A stretch of 64,000 bases of DNA, taken from contig NZ_JAMKFE010000008.1 in NCBI RefSeq assembly GCF_023721835.1, positions 124,001 to 188,000 of the forward strand, read 5' to 3'. A program made the translations under genes and the position numbers. Below are positions 26,202-34,065 of the stretch, one piece after another. Position 1 is the stretch's first letter; every line of letters begins with the position of its first letter. The stretch comes from Caldimonas mangrovi (GTDB taxonomy: Bacteria; Pseudomonadota; Gammaproteobacteria; Burkholderiales; Burkholderiaceae_C). Under the pieces are notes generated by a model, which was not told where the DNA came from, did no database searches, and saw only the letters and a list, made by a program, of their open reading frames with translations.

Positions 26202-26909
26202 GTGGGCGTCGTCACCAACACCGCGATCAAGCCTGTACGCGACACGGCGCGCGAACCCGCACGCAGTTTGCAAAAAGGCCAGCAGACCAAGGCCGCCATT
26301 CTCGATGCGGCGCTGAGCCTGGCGTCGCAGGTCGGGCTCGAAGGCCTGTCCATCGGCGCCCTGGCCGAGGTCACGCGCATGAGCAAGTCGGGTGTCTTCG
26401 CCCACTTCGGGTCGCGCGAAGAACTCCAGATCTCGGTGATCCGCGAGTACCACAACCGCTTCGAGGAAGAGGTGTTCTTCCCGGCGCTGGTCGAGGCTCG
26501 CGGCCTGCCGCGCCTGCGCGCTCTGTTCGAGCGCTGGGTGAAGCGCGTGTCGGTCGAAATCGATTCGGGCTGCATCTACATCAGCGGTGCGGTCGAGTTC
26601 GACGACCGCCCCGGCCCGGTGCGCGACGCGCTGGCCGACATGGTGCGCGCGTGGCACCGGGCGCTGGGCCGCGCCATCAGCATCTCGGTCGATGAAGGCC
26701 ACCTCAAGGTCGAGACCGACCCCATGCAGATGCTGTTCGAGATCCACGGCCTCATTCTTGCCCTGCATCACGATGCCCGCTTCCTGCGCTCGCCCGGGTC
26801 GATCGACCGGGCCCGCCGCGGCTTCGAATTCATCGTGAGCCACTACGCGACGGACAAGGCGCCCAAGCGCGGCGCCGCACCCCGCAAGTCCACCAAGTCC
26901 ACCCGATAA
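26202..26909 (+). CDS. TetR-family transcriptional regulator of the beta-oxidation operon
   Basis: Repressor of the TetR family, 235 residues. The helix-turn-helix covers about residues 28-75: TKAAILDAALSLASQVGLEG, LSIGALAEVTRMSKSGVFAH, then FGSREELQISVI. The C-terminal ligand domain has HEXXH-free helices with YNRF-type segments and a positively charged tail (KAPKRGAAPRKSTKSTR). It starts at a GTG after CGGAGGT, with short spacing. It is 30 bases upstream of the acyl-CoA dehydrogenase gene, so it likely controls fatty-acid oxidation with an acyl-CoA as inducer, comparable to the FadP or PsrA regulators described in proteobacteria; the exact equivalent is not decided. Confidence 0.85.
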   Translation: MGVVTNTAIKPVRDTAREPARSLQKGQQTKAAILDAALSLASQVGLEGLSIGALAEVTRMSKSGVFAHFGSREELQISVIREYHNRFEEEVFFPALVEARGLPRLRALFERWVKRVSVEIDSGCIYISGAVEFDDRPGPVRDALADMVRAWHRALGRAISISVDEGHLKVETDPMQMLFEIHGLILALHHDARFLRSPGSIDRARRGFEFIVSHYATDKAPKRGAAPRKSTKSTR

Positions 26910-26939
26910 CCCACTACATCTGCTCAAGGAGTCTTTCTG

Positions 26940-28730
26940 ATGGCCCAGTACACCCCGCCGTTGCGCGACATGCAGTTCGTGATGCACGAAGTGCTCGATG
27001 TCGCCAGTGAACTGAAGCAGCTGCCTGCGCACGCCGAAGTCGATGTCGACACCATCAACGCGGTGCTCGAAGAGGGCGGCAAGTTCGCTGCCGAGGTGGT
27101 GTTCCCGCTCAACCAGAGCGGCGACGAAGAGGGCTGCACGCTCGACAAGGCCACGCACGAGGTGAAGGCGCCCAAGGGTTTCAAGGAAGCCTACATGCAG
27201 TATGTCGAGGGCGGCTGGCCGTCGCTGAGCTGCGACCCGGAGTTCGGCGGGCAGGGCCTGCCGATCACCGTCAACCAGTGCTTCTACGAGATGCTGAACT
27301 CGGCCAACCAGGCCTGGACGATGTACCCCGGGCTGTCGCACGGTGCGTACGAAGCGCTGCACGCGCATGGCACGCCCGAGCAGAAAGCCACCTACCTGCC
27401 CCGGCTGACCAGCGGCAAGTGGACCGGCACCATGTGCCTGACCGAGCCGCATTGCGGCACCGACCTCGGCCTGCTGCGCACCAAGGCCGAGCCGCAAGCC
27501 GACGGCACCTACAAGATCACCGGCCAGAAGATCTTCATCTCCGCCGGCGAACACGACCTGGCCGAGAACATCGTGCACCTGGTGCTGGCGCGCCTGCCGG
27601 ACGCACCGCAAGGGTCGAAGGGCATTTCGCTGTTCGTGGTGCCCAAGTTCCTGGTCGACACCGACGGTCGCATCGGCGCGCGCAACCCGGTCTTCTGCGC
27701 GGGCCTGGAGCACAAGATGGGCATCCATGGCAATGCGACCGCGCAAATCGTGCTCGACGGCGCGATCGGCACGCTGGTCGGCGAGCCCAACAAGGGCCTG
27801 CAGGCGATGTTCGTGATGATGAACGCGGCGCGCCTGGGCGTGGGCATGCAGTCGCTGGGCCTGACCGAGGTGGCTTATCAGAACGCGGTGGCCTATGCGA
27901 AAGACCGCATCCAGATGCGTTCACTGTCGGGCCCCAAGGCGGCCGACAAGCCGGCCGATCCCATCATCGTGCACCCGGACGTGCGCAAGATGCTGCTGAC
28001 CGCGCGCGCGTACGCCGAAGGCGGCCGAGCGCTTGCCATCTGGACGGCGCTGCAGATCGACAAGGAGATCTCGTCCGACGACGAGGACGTCAAGCGCGAG
28101 TGCGCCGACCTGGTCGCGCTGGTGACGCCCATCGTCAAGGCCTTCCTGACCGACAACGGCTGGATCGCCACGTCGCACTGCATGCAGGTGTTCGGCGGCC
28201 ATGGCTACATCAAGGAGTGGGGCATGGAGCAGTACGTCCGTGACGCCCGCATCAACATGATCTACGAGGGTACCAACACGATCCAGTCGCTCGACCTGCT
28301 GGGACGCAAGGTGCTGGGCGACAACGGCGCCAAGCTCAAGAAGTTCGGCAAGATGGTGCAGGAGTTCATCGAGGACGAAGGCGTCAACGAGAACATGCAG
28401 GAGTTCGTCAACCCGCTGGCCGACCTGGGCGACAAGGTGACCAAGCTCACCACCGAGATCGGCATGAAGGCCTTCCAGAACCCCGATGAAGTGGGTGCGG
28501 CCGCGGTGGACTACCTGCGCGTGTGCGGCCACCTGGTGTTCGGCTACTTCTGGGCTCGCATGGCGAAGGTCGCGCTGGCCAAGGTGGATTCCGGCGACCC
28601 GTTCTACAAGGCCAAGCTCGCGACCGCGCGCTTCTACTTCGCGAAGCTGCTGCCCGAGACGGCTTCGCTGATCCGCTCTGCCCGCGCTGGCGTCAAGCCC
28701 TTGATGGAGATGGACGAGGCATTGTTCTAA
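26940..28730 (+). CDS. acyl-CoA dehydrogenase, long (about 600 aa) type
   Basis: FAD enzyme that inserts the 2,3-double bond in acyl-CoA during beta-oxidation. It is of the 596-residue class with an extra N-terminal helix (MAQYTPPLRDMQFVMHEVLD) and an extra C-terminal domain after residue 470. Substrate and flavin segments: GTMCLTEPHCGTDLGLLRTK, KIFISAGEHDLAENIVHLVL, and QVFGGHGYIKEWGMEQYVRD; the catalytic base is the glutamate in MIYEGTNTIQ. AAGGAG precedes the ATG. It is the first enzyme gene after the TetR regulator and is followed by DUF2147, FadN-type and thiolase genes. Chain-length preference cannot be read from sequence. Confidence 0.93.
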   Translation: MAQYTPPLRDMQFVMHEVLDVASELKQLPAHAEVDVDTINAVLEEGGKFAAEVVFPLNQSGDEEGCTLDKATHEVKAPKGFKEAYMQYVEGGWPSLSCDPEFGGQGLPITVNQCFYEMLNSANQAWTMYPGLSHGAYEALHAHGTPEQKATYLPRLTSGKWTGTMCLTEPHCGTDLGLLRTKAEPQADGTYKITGQKIFISAGEHDLAENIVHLVLARLPDAPQGSKGISLFVVPKFLVDTDGRIGARNPVFCAGLEHKMGIHGNATAQIVLDGAIGTLVGEPNKGLQAMFVMMNAARLGVGMQSLGLTEVAYQNAVAYAKDRIQMRSLSGPKAADKPADPIIVHPDVRKMLLTARAYAEGGRALAIWTALQIDKEISSDDEDVKRECADLVALVTPIVKAFLTDNGWIATSHCMQVFGGHGYIKEWGMEQYVRDARINMIYEGTNTIQSLDLLGRKVLGDNGAKLKKFGKMVQEFIEDEGVNENMQEFVNPLADLGDKVTKLTTEIGMKAFQNPDEVGAAAVDYLRVCGHLVFGYFWARMAKVALAKVDSGDPFYKAKLATARFYFAKLLPETASLIRSARAGVKPLMEMDEALF

Positions 28731-28803
28731 GCTGCCCCGCGGGGTCGGCCCCGAAGAAACAAGACCGGCCCCGTCGCAGCCAACCACCTCTCAAGGAGAC
28801 GAG

Positions 28804-29244
28804 ATGAAGAAGCTTCTGGCCCTGGTCGCGCTGCTGGCCGCCGGCACCGCTTTCGCGCAGTCCACGCCGGTGGGGCTGTGGAAGACGATCGACGACGAGA
28901 CCAAGAAGGAAAAGTCTCTGGTGCGCATCGCTGAAGTGGACGGCGCCCTGGTCGGCCGCGTCGAGAAGGTCCTCGACCCGACGGCCAAGCCCGGCGCGGT
29001 GTGCGAGAAGTGTTCCGACGAGCGCAAGGACCAGCCCATCGTGGGCCTTCAAATCATACGCAACGTCAAGAAGAACGCCGACGATCCCGAGTTGTGGGAC
29101 GGCGGCCGCATCCTCGATCCGAACAACGGCAAGGACTATCGCGTCCGCCTGAAGCCGGTCGAAGGCGGCAAGAAGCTCGAAGTGCGTGGCTATATCGGGG
29201 CGCCGCTGCTGGGTCGCACGCAGGTCTGGCAGCGCGTCGAATAG
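28804..29244 (+). CDS. DUF2147 domain-containing exported protein
   Basis: Small periplasmic protein of the DUF2147 family (function unknown), 146 residues. Signal peptide MKKLLALVALLAAGTAFAQ is followed by STPVGLWKTIDDETKKEKSL, the family opening in which the residues GLWKTID are typical. Family pieces LVGRVEKVL, CEKCSDERKDQPIVGLQII, LWDGGRILDPNNGKDYR and LEVRGYIGAPLLGRTQVW follow. The CxxC pair could form a disulfide. CAAGGAGACGAG precedes the ATG. It sits within the beta-oxidation operon, 73 bp after the dehydrogenase stop and 109 bp before the FadN-type gene, which is recurrent in Burkholderiales but unexplained. Confidence 0.9.
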   Translation: MKKLLALVALLAAGTAFAQSTPVGLWKTIDDETKKEKSLVRIAEVDGALVGRVEKVLDPTAKPGAVCEKCSDERKDQPIVGLQIIRNVKKNADDPELWDGGRILDPNNGKDYRVRLKPVEGGKKLEVRGYIGAPLLGRTQVWQRVE

Positions 29245-29255
29245 TTTGACGCCCA

Positions 29256-29326
29256 GGACGCCTGCGGCCCCCAAGGGGGAGCCGCCGTCCCGGGATGGCC
29301 CGGCGACCGCCACGGTTGGTTCGCAG
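29256..29326 (+). repeat. possible decayed copy of the interspersed hairpin repeat
   Basis: After the DUF2147 stop, CGCCTGCGGCCCCCAAGGGGG resembles the middle of copies A and C, and GCCGCCGTCCCGGGATGGC, CCGGCGACCGCC keeps the GC-rich hairpin character, but the CCGGCAAAGCCGG core is lost. Assigned on partial match and on its 3'-of-gene position only. Confidence 0.3.
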
Positions 29327-29353
29327 GGCCTACTGAGTACTCAAGGAGAAATG

Positions 29354-31750
29354 ATGAGTCGATTCCAAGTCCGCAAAGTCGCCGTCCTCGGTGCCGGCGT
29401 GATGGGAGCGCAGATCGCCGCCCATCTCGTCAACGTGAAGGTGCCGGTCGTGCTGTTCGACCTGCCCGCCAAGGAAGGCCCGAAGAACGGGATCGTCACC
29501 AAGGCGGTCGAGGGCCTGAAGAAGCTCAAGCCGTCGCCGCTGGGCGTGCCGGAAGACGCCGCGCTGATTCAGCAGGCAAACTACGAAGAGCACCTGGACC
29601 AGCTCAAGGAGTGCGACCTGATCATCGAGGCGATCGCCGAACGGATGGACTGGAAGCTCGACCTGTATAAGAAGATCGCCGCGCACATCGCGCCGCACGC
29701 GATCGTCGCGTCCAACACGTCGGGCCTGTCGATCACCAAGCTGTCCGAGGCGCTGCCTGAAGAGATCAAGCCGCGCTTCTGCGGCATCCACTTCTTCAAC
29801 CCGCCGCGCTACATGTACCTGGTGGAGCTGATCCCGACCCCCACCACGCAGCCCGGGATCCTCGACCAGCTCGAAACCTTCGTCACCACCAGCGTCGGCA
29901 AGGGGGTGGTGCGCGCGAAGGACACGCCCAACTTCATCGCCAACCGCGTCGGCATCGCCGGCATGCTGTCGACGATGAAGGAAGCCGAGAACTTCGGCCT
30001 GGGCTACGACGTGGTGGACGACCTGACGGGCAAGAAGCTCGGCCGCGCCAGCTCCGGCACCTTCCGCACCGCCGACGTCGTCGGTCTGGACACGATGGCG
30101 CATGTCATCAAGACCTTGCAGGACAACCTCGCCGATGACCCCTTCTATCCCAGCTACTCGACGCCGCCGGTGCTCGCGAAGCTGATCGAGCAGGGGGCAC
30201 TGGGACAGAAGGCGGGAGCCGGCTTCTACAAGAAGGTGGGCCGCGACATCCTGCGCCTCGACCCGGCCAAGGCCGACTACGTGCCGGCCGGCGGCAAGGC
30301 CGATGAGATCGTCGCACGCATCCTCAAGAAGGCCCCGGCCGAGCGCCTGAAGCTGCTGCGTGAATCGACCAATCCGCAGGCGCAGTTCCTGTGGGCCATC
30401 CTGCGCAACGCCTTCCACTACGCCGCCGTGCACCTGGGCGAAATCGCCGACTCCGCCCGCGAAGTCGACCTGGCGATGCGCTGGGGCTTCGGCATGAGCC
30501 AGGGCCCGTTCGAGCTGTGGCAGCAGGCCGGCTGGAAGCAGGTGGCCGAATGGGTGAAGGCGGACATCGAGGCCGGCAAGGCGCTCAGCAAGGCGCCGCT
30601 GCCCGCCTGGGTGTTCGACGGCCCGGTCGCTGAAAATTCGGGCGTGCACACGACAGAGGGCTCGTGGAGCGCGTCGCAGGGCCGATACATCCCGCGCAGC
30701 ACGCTGCCGGTGTATGAGCGCCAGTACTTCCCCGAAGCCGTTTTCGGCGCCGGCGCCACCGATCCGCTCAAGGCAGGCACGCAGGAGTTCAAGAACGACG
30801 AAGTCCGCGTGTGGACGCTGGACGGCGAAGTGCTGATCGCCAGCATCACCGCCAAGCTGCACCTGATCAGCCCGGCGGTGACCGAAGGCCTGCTGAAGGC
30901 GGTCGAGATCGCCGAGTCCAAGTACAAGGGCCTGGTGATCTGGTCGCCCGACGACGTGTTCTCGGCCGGCGCCAACCTCGAGGCACTGATGCCGGTGTTC
31001 ATGGCCAAGGGCTCCAAGGGCATCGCGCCCGAGGAGAAGAAGCTGCAGGACGCGATGCTGCGCATCCGCTACGCGCAGGTGCCGGTGGTTTCCGCGATCC
31101 GCGGCATCGCCCTGGGCGGTGGGTGCGAGTTGGCGGTGTACTCGGCCAAGCGGGTGGTGGCGATGGAAAGCTATGTCGGCCTGGTCGAGGTCGGTGTCGG
31201 CCTGATCCCCGGCGGCGGCGGTCTGGCCTACATTGCGCGGCGTGCGGCCGAGATGGCGAACGCGGGCAATGCCGGCGCCGACATCTTTGCCTTCGTGAAG
31301 GACGGTTTCACCAGTGCCGCGATGGCCAAGGTCGGCACCAGTGCCATCGAGTCGCGCAAGCTCGGCTACCTGCTGGACAGCGACGTGATCGTGCCGAACA
31401 AGGACGAACTGCTCTACGTCGCGACGCAGCAGGCCAAGGCCATGTACGAGAGCGGCTACCGGCCCCCGCACAAGGTGGTGTTCCCGGTCGCCGGCCGCTC
31501 GGCCAAGGCCACCATCATGGGCCAGCTGGCCAACATGCGCGACGGTGGCTTCATCAGCCAGCACGACTTCCACATCAGCACCTTGATCGCCGACGTGGTG
31601 TGCGGCGGTGAGGTCGAAGCCGGCTCGCTGGTCAACGAGGACTACCTGATGGCCCTGGAGCGCAAGCATTTCTGCTCGCTGCTGGACCACCCGAAGACGC
31701 AAGAACGCATCATGGGCATGCTTCAAACCGGCAAGCCAGTGAGGAATTGA
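29354..31750 (+). CDS. 3-hydroxyacyl-CoA dehydrogenase / enoyl-CoA hydratase, FadN-type domain order
   Basis: Bifunctional beta-oxidation enzyme of 798 residues. The dehydrogenase comes first: VAVLGAGVMGAQIAAHLV binds NAD, and HFFNPPRYMYLVELIPTP carries the catalytic histidine. A second dehydrogenase C-terminal domain follows around LGQKAGAGFYKKVG. The crotonase domain lies at the C-terminal third: GLVIWSPDDVFSAGANLEAL forms the oxyanion region and AIRGIALGGGCELAVYSAKR and LVEVGVGLIPGGGG the active site. This order is the reverse of FadB/FadJ and matches FadN of Bacillus. AAGGAG with 5-base spacing favours the ATG at 29354 over that at 29351. A repeat element follows its stop without a gap, before the thiolase gene. 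Confidence 0.92.
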   Translation: MSRFQVRKVAVLGAGVMGAQIAAHLVNVKVPVVLFDLPAKEGPKNGIVTKAVEGLKKLKPSPLGVPEDAALIQQANYEEHLDQLKECDLIIEAIAERMDWKLDLYKKIAAHIAPHAIVASNTSGLSITKLSEALPEEIKPRFCGIHFFNPPRYMYLVELIPTPTTQPGILDQLETFVTTSVGKGVVRAKDTPNFIANRVGIAGMLSTMKEAENFGLGYDVVDDLTGKKLGRASSGTFRTADVVGLDTMAHVIKTLQDNLADDPFYPSYSTPPVLAKLIEQGALGQKAGAGFYKKVGRDILRLDPAKADYVPAGGKADEIVARILKKAPAERLKLLRESTNPQAQFLWAILRNAFHYAAVHLGEIADSAREVDLAMRWGFGMSQGPFELWQQAGWKQVAEWVKADIEAGKALSKAPLPAWVFDGPVAENSGVHTTEGSWSASQGRYIPRSTLPVYERQYFPEAVFGAGATDPLKAGTQEFKNDEVRVWTLDGEVLIASITAKLHLISPAVTEGLLKAVEIAESKYKGLVIWSPDDVFSAGANLEALMPVFMAKGSKGIAPEEKKLQDAMLRIRYAQVPVVSAIRGIALGGGCELAVYSAKRVVAMESYVGLVEVGVGLIPGGGGLAYIARRAAEMANAGNAGADIFAFVKDGFTSAAMAKVGTSAIESRKLGYLLDSDVIVPNKDELLYVATQQAKAMYESGYRPPHKVVFPVAGRSAKATIMGQLANMRDGGFISQHDFHISTLIADVVCGGEVEAGSLVNEDYLMALERKHFCSLLDHPKTQERIMGMLQTGKPVRN

Positions 31751-31826
31751 ACCACCCCCTACGGCCTTCGGCCGCCCCCTCCAGGGGGCGCCACCGGCGG
31801 GCCGGCAAAGCCGGATCCGCGGTGGC
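31751..31826 (+). repeat. interspersed hairpin repeat, copy B
   Basis: Begins at the base after the TGA of the FadN-type gene: ACCACCCCCTACGGCC, then GGCCTTCGGCC hairpin, GCCCCCTCCAGGGGGC hairpin, then CCACCGGCGG, core GCCGGCAAAGCCGG, and TCCGCGGTGG closing the outer stem. It lies between two genes expected to be co-transcribed, so in this place it is more likely an mRNA-processing or stabilising element, or a partial terminator. Confidence 0.82.
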
Positions 31827-31863
31827 ACTCGAAGGGGAAACCTTCCGAACCTAAGGAATGGAA

Positions 31864-33066
31864 ATGAGCACGAAACAAGTTCAAGAGGCCTACATCGTTG
31901 CGGCCACGCGCACGCCGATCGGCAAGTCGGGCCGCGGCTACTTCAAGAACGTCCGCCCGGACGATCTGCTGGTCAAGGCCATCCACGGCGCGTTGGCGCA
32001 GGTGCCCAACCTCGACCCCAAGGCGATCGAGGACGCCATCGTCGGCTGCGCGATGCCTGAAGCCGAGCAGGGCATGAACGTGGCGCGCATCGGCGCGCTG
32101 CTGGCCGGCCTGCCGAGCACCGTGGGCGGCGTGACCGTCAACCGCTTCTGTGCGGCCGGCTTGACGGCCGTGCAAATGGCCGCCGACCGCATCCGCGTCG
32201 GCGAGGCCGACGTGATGATCGCCGGCGGCTGCGAGTCGATGAGCATGGTGCCGATGGGGGGCCAGAAGCCTTCGTTCAACCCGGCAGTGTTCGCGCAGGA
32301 CGAGAACATCGGCATCGCCTACGGCATGGGCCTGACGGCCGAGAAGGTCGCCGACCAGTGGAAGGTCTCGCGCGAGGCGCAGGACGAGTTCGCGCTGCAG
32401 TCGCACCTGAAGGCATTGAAGGCGATCCAGTCCGGCGAGTTCGCCGACGAGATCACGCCGGTGGAGATCGTCGAACGCTTCCCCGACCTGGCCACCGGCG
32501 AGATCGTCACGAAGACGCGCACCGTGAACGTCGACGAGGGCCCGCGCCCCGACACGTCGATCGACGGGCTGGGCAAGCTCAAGCCGGTGTTCGCCGCCAA
32601 GGGCAGCGTCACCGCGGGCAACAGCTCGCAGACGTCCGATGGTGCCGGCTGCCTGATCCTGGCCTCCGAGCGCGCGATCAAGCAGTACGACCTGAAGCCG
32701 CTGGCGCGTTTTGTCAGCTTCGCCATCAAGGGCGTGCCGCCGGAGATCATGGGCATCGGCCCGATCGAGGCGATCCCGGCCGCCCTGCGCTACGCCGGCC
32801 TGACCAAGGAACAGCTCGACTGGATCGAGCTGAATGAGGCCTTCGCGGCGCAATCGCTGGCGGTGCTGAACACGCTCGACATCGACCGCAGCAAGGTCAA
32901 CCCGATGGGCGGCGCGATCGCGCTGGGCCACCCGCTCGGTGCCACCGGTGCGATCCGCTCGGCCACTGTCGTGCACGCGCTGCGACGGCACAACCTGAAG
33001 TACGGCATGGTGACCATGTGCGTCGGTACCGGCCAGGGCGCGGCAGGGATCTTCGAACGGGTCTGA
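31864..33066 (+). CDS. fadA: acetyl-CoA C-acyltransferase (thiolase)
   Basis: Degradative thiolase that cleaves 3-oxoacyl-CoA to acetyl-CoA and a shortened acyl-CoA. The 400-residue protein has the nucleophile C96 in VNRFCAAGLTAVQ, the histidine in NPMGGAIALGHPLGATGAIR, and the second cysteine in MVTMCVGTGQGAAGIFE. It is the last gene of the beta-oxidation operon and follows repeat copy B. TAAGGA 6 bases before the ATG at 31864 favours that start over the ATG at 31858, which directly abuts the ribosome site. The N-terminus (STKQVQEAYIVAATRTPIGK) places it in the broad-chain thiolase group rather than the biosynthetic PhaA group. Confidence 0.92.
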   Translation: MSTKQVQEAYIVAATRTPIGKSGRGYFKNVRPDDLLVKAIHGALAQVPNLDPKAIEDAIVGCAMPEAEQGMNVARIGALLAGLPSTVGGVTVNRFCAAGLTAVQMAADRIRVGEADVMIAGGCESMSMVPMGGQKPSFNPAVFAQDENIGIAYGMGLTAEKVADQWKVSREAQDEFALQSHLKALKAIQSGEFADEITPVEIVERFPDLATGEIVTKTRTVNVDEGPRPDTSIDGLGKLKPVFAAKGSVTAGNSSQTSDGAGCLILASERAIKQYDLKPLARFVSFAIKGVPPEIMGIGPIEAIPAALRYAGLTKEQLDWIELNEAFAAQSLAVLNTLDIDRSKVNPMGGAIALGHPLGATGAIRSATVVHALRRHNLKYGMVTMCVGTGQGAAGIFERV

Positions 33067-33084
33067 CGCCACCCGCGCAAAGCA

Positions 33085-33115
33085 AAGGGTCGCCATCGTT
33101 CACGGGGCGGCCCTT
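33085..33115 (+). terminator. possible intrinsic terminator after fadA
   Basis: Stem AAGGGTCGCC / GGCGGCCCTT with one G-T pair and an 11-base loop, followed by GTCGTTTG. The loop is long and the tail weak, but it lies 19 bases after the fadA stop, where the operon should end. Confidence 0.45.
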
Positions 33116-33174
33116 GTCGTTTGTGCGACGCGCGAGGCGGGCAATCTGTCGCAACATGGTGGGAGAGGGCATAC

Positions 33175-34065
33175 ATGCAAACCATAGAACTACAGGCTTC
33201 CGACGGCGCACGGATCTCGGCGCGCTTTTACTGGCCCGACTCGCAGGTGCAGTCGCCGCGCGCGCTGGTGGTGATCGGCGGCGCAATGGGCGTGCGCCAG
33301 GACTATTACCGCGCCTTCGCGCAGTGGCTCGCCGAGCAGGGCTTCCTGGCCGCATCGTTCGACTACCGCGGCATGGGCGACTCGCGCCCGCGCGAGCGTC
33401 GCAAGTCGCTGCGCGGCTTCAAGGCCGACCTGTTCGACTGGGCACGCGACTACGACACGGTGATCGACGCGCTGACCGAGGCCGCGCCCGGTGTGCCGCT
33501 GTACGTGATCGGCCACAGCCTCGGCGCGCAGCTGCCCGGCATGCTGCGCAACCGGGACCGCATCCAGGGCATGGTCTCGATTGCCGCCGGCAGCGGCTAC
33601 TGGCGCGACAACGCGCCGCGCACCCGGCGCATGATCCTGTACTTCTGGTATGTGCTGGTGCCGCTGGTCACCAAGCTGTGCGGCTACTTCCCCGGACGCC
33701 GCCTGCGCAAGGTCGGCGATCTGCCTGAGGGCGTGATCATGCAGTGGCGCCGCTGGTGCCTGAACCCGCGCTACCACGTCGGCGCCGAAGGCGCGACGGT
33801 GCGCGAGGCGTTCGAGCAGGCGCGCTTTCCCGTCATCGCCTTGCTGATGACCGACGACGAGTTGATGACCGAACGCGGCACCCGCGTGCTGGTCGATTGC
33901 TATGCCAACGCGCCACGCCGCATCGAACGCATCGCGCCGCAGGACCTGGCCGTGCGCCGCATCGGCCACTTCGGCTTCTTCCGCGAGCAGTTCGAAGGCA
34001 CACTCTGGCGTCGTGCGATCGATCTGTTCCACGGATTCCACAGTTTCAAACAGGAGACAGCATGA
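33175..34065 (+). CDS. alpha/beta hydrolase family protein
   Basis: Serine hydrolase of 296 residues, substrate unknown. The fold is clear: RALVVIGGAMGVRQDYYRAF, FDYRGMGDSRPRERR (a charged strand-loop), the nucleophile in VIGHSLGAQLPGML, an aspartate in LMTDDELMTE, and a late histidine in RIGHFGFFREQFEG. This group of 290-300 residue cytosolic hydrolases is often encoded with acyl-CoA enzymes in beta-proteobacteria. Its stop overlaps the ATG of the enoyl-CoA hydratase by four bases, so the two are co-translated and may act in one pathway, for example hydrolysis of an acyl ester or thioester; this is inference. GGGAGAGGGC precedes the ATG. Confidence 0.83.
   Translation: MQTIELQASDGARISARFYWPDSQVQSPRALVVIGGAMGVRQDYYRAFAQWLAEQGFLAASFDYRGMGDSRPRERRKSLRGFKADLFDWARDYDTVIDALTEAAPGVPLYVIGHSLGAQLPGMLRNRDRIQGMVSIAAGSGYWRDNAPRTRRMILYFWYVLVPLVTKLCGYFPGRRLRKVGDLPEGVIMQWRRWCLNPRYHVGAEGATVREAFEQARFPVIALLMTDDELMTERGTRVLVDCYANAPRRIERIAPQDLAVRRIGHFGFFREQFEGTLWRRAIDLFHGFHSFKQETA

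Noticed and set aside
28731..28803. GC-rich spacer after the acyl-CoA dehydrogenase as a further repeat copy
   Set aside because: It has GGGGTCGGCCCC-type symmetry but none of the repeat module order or core.
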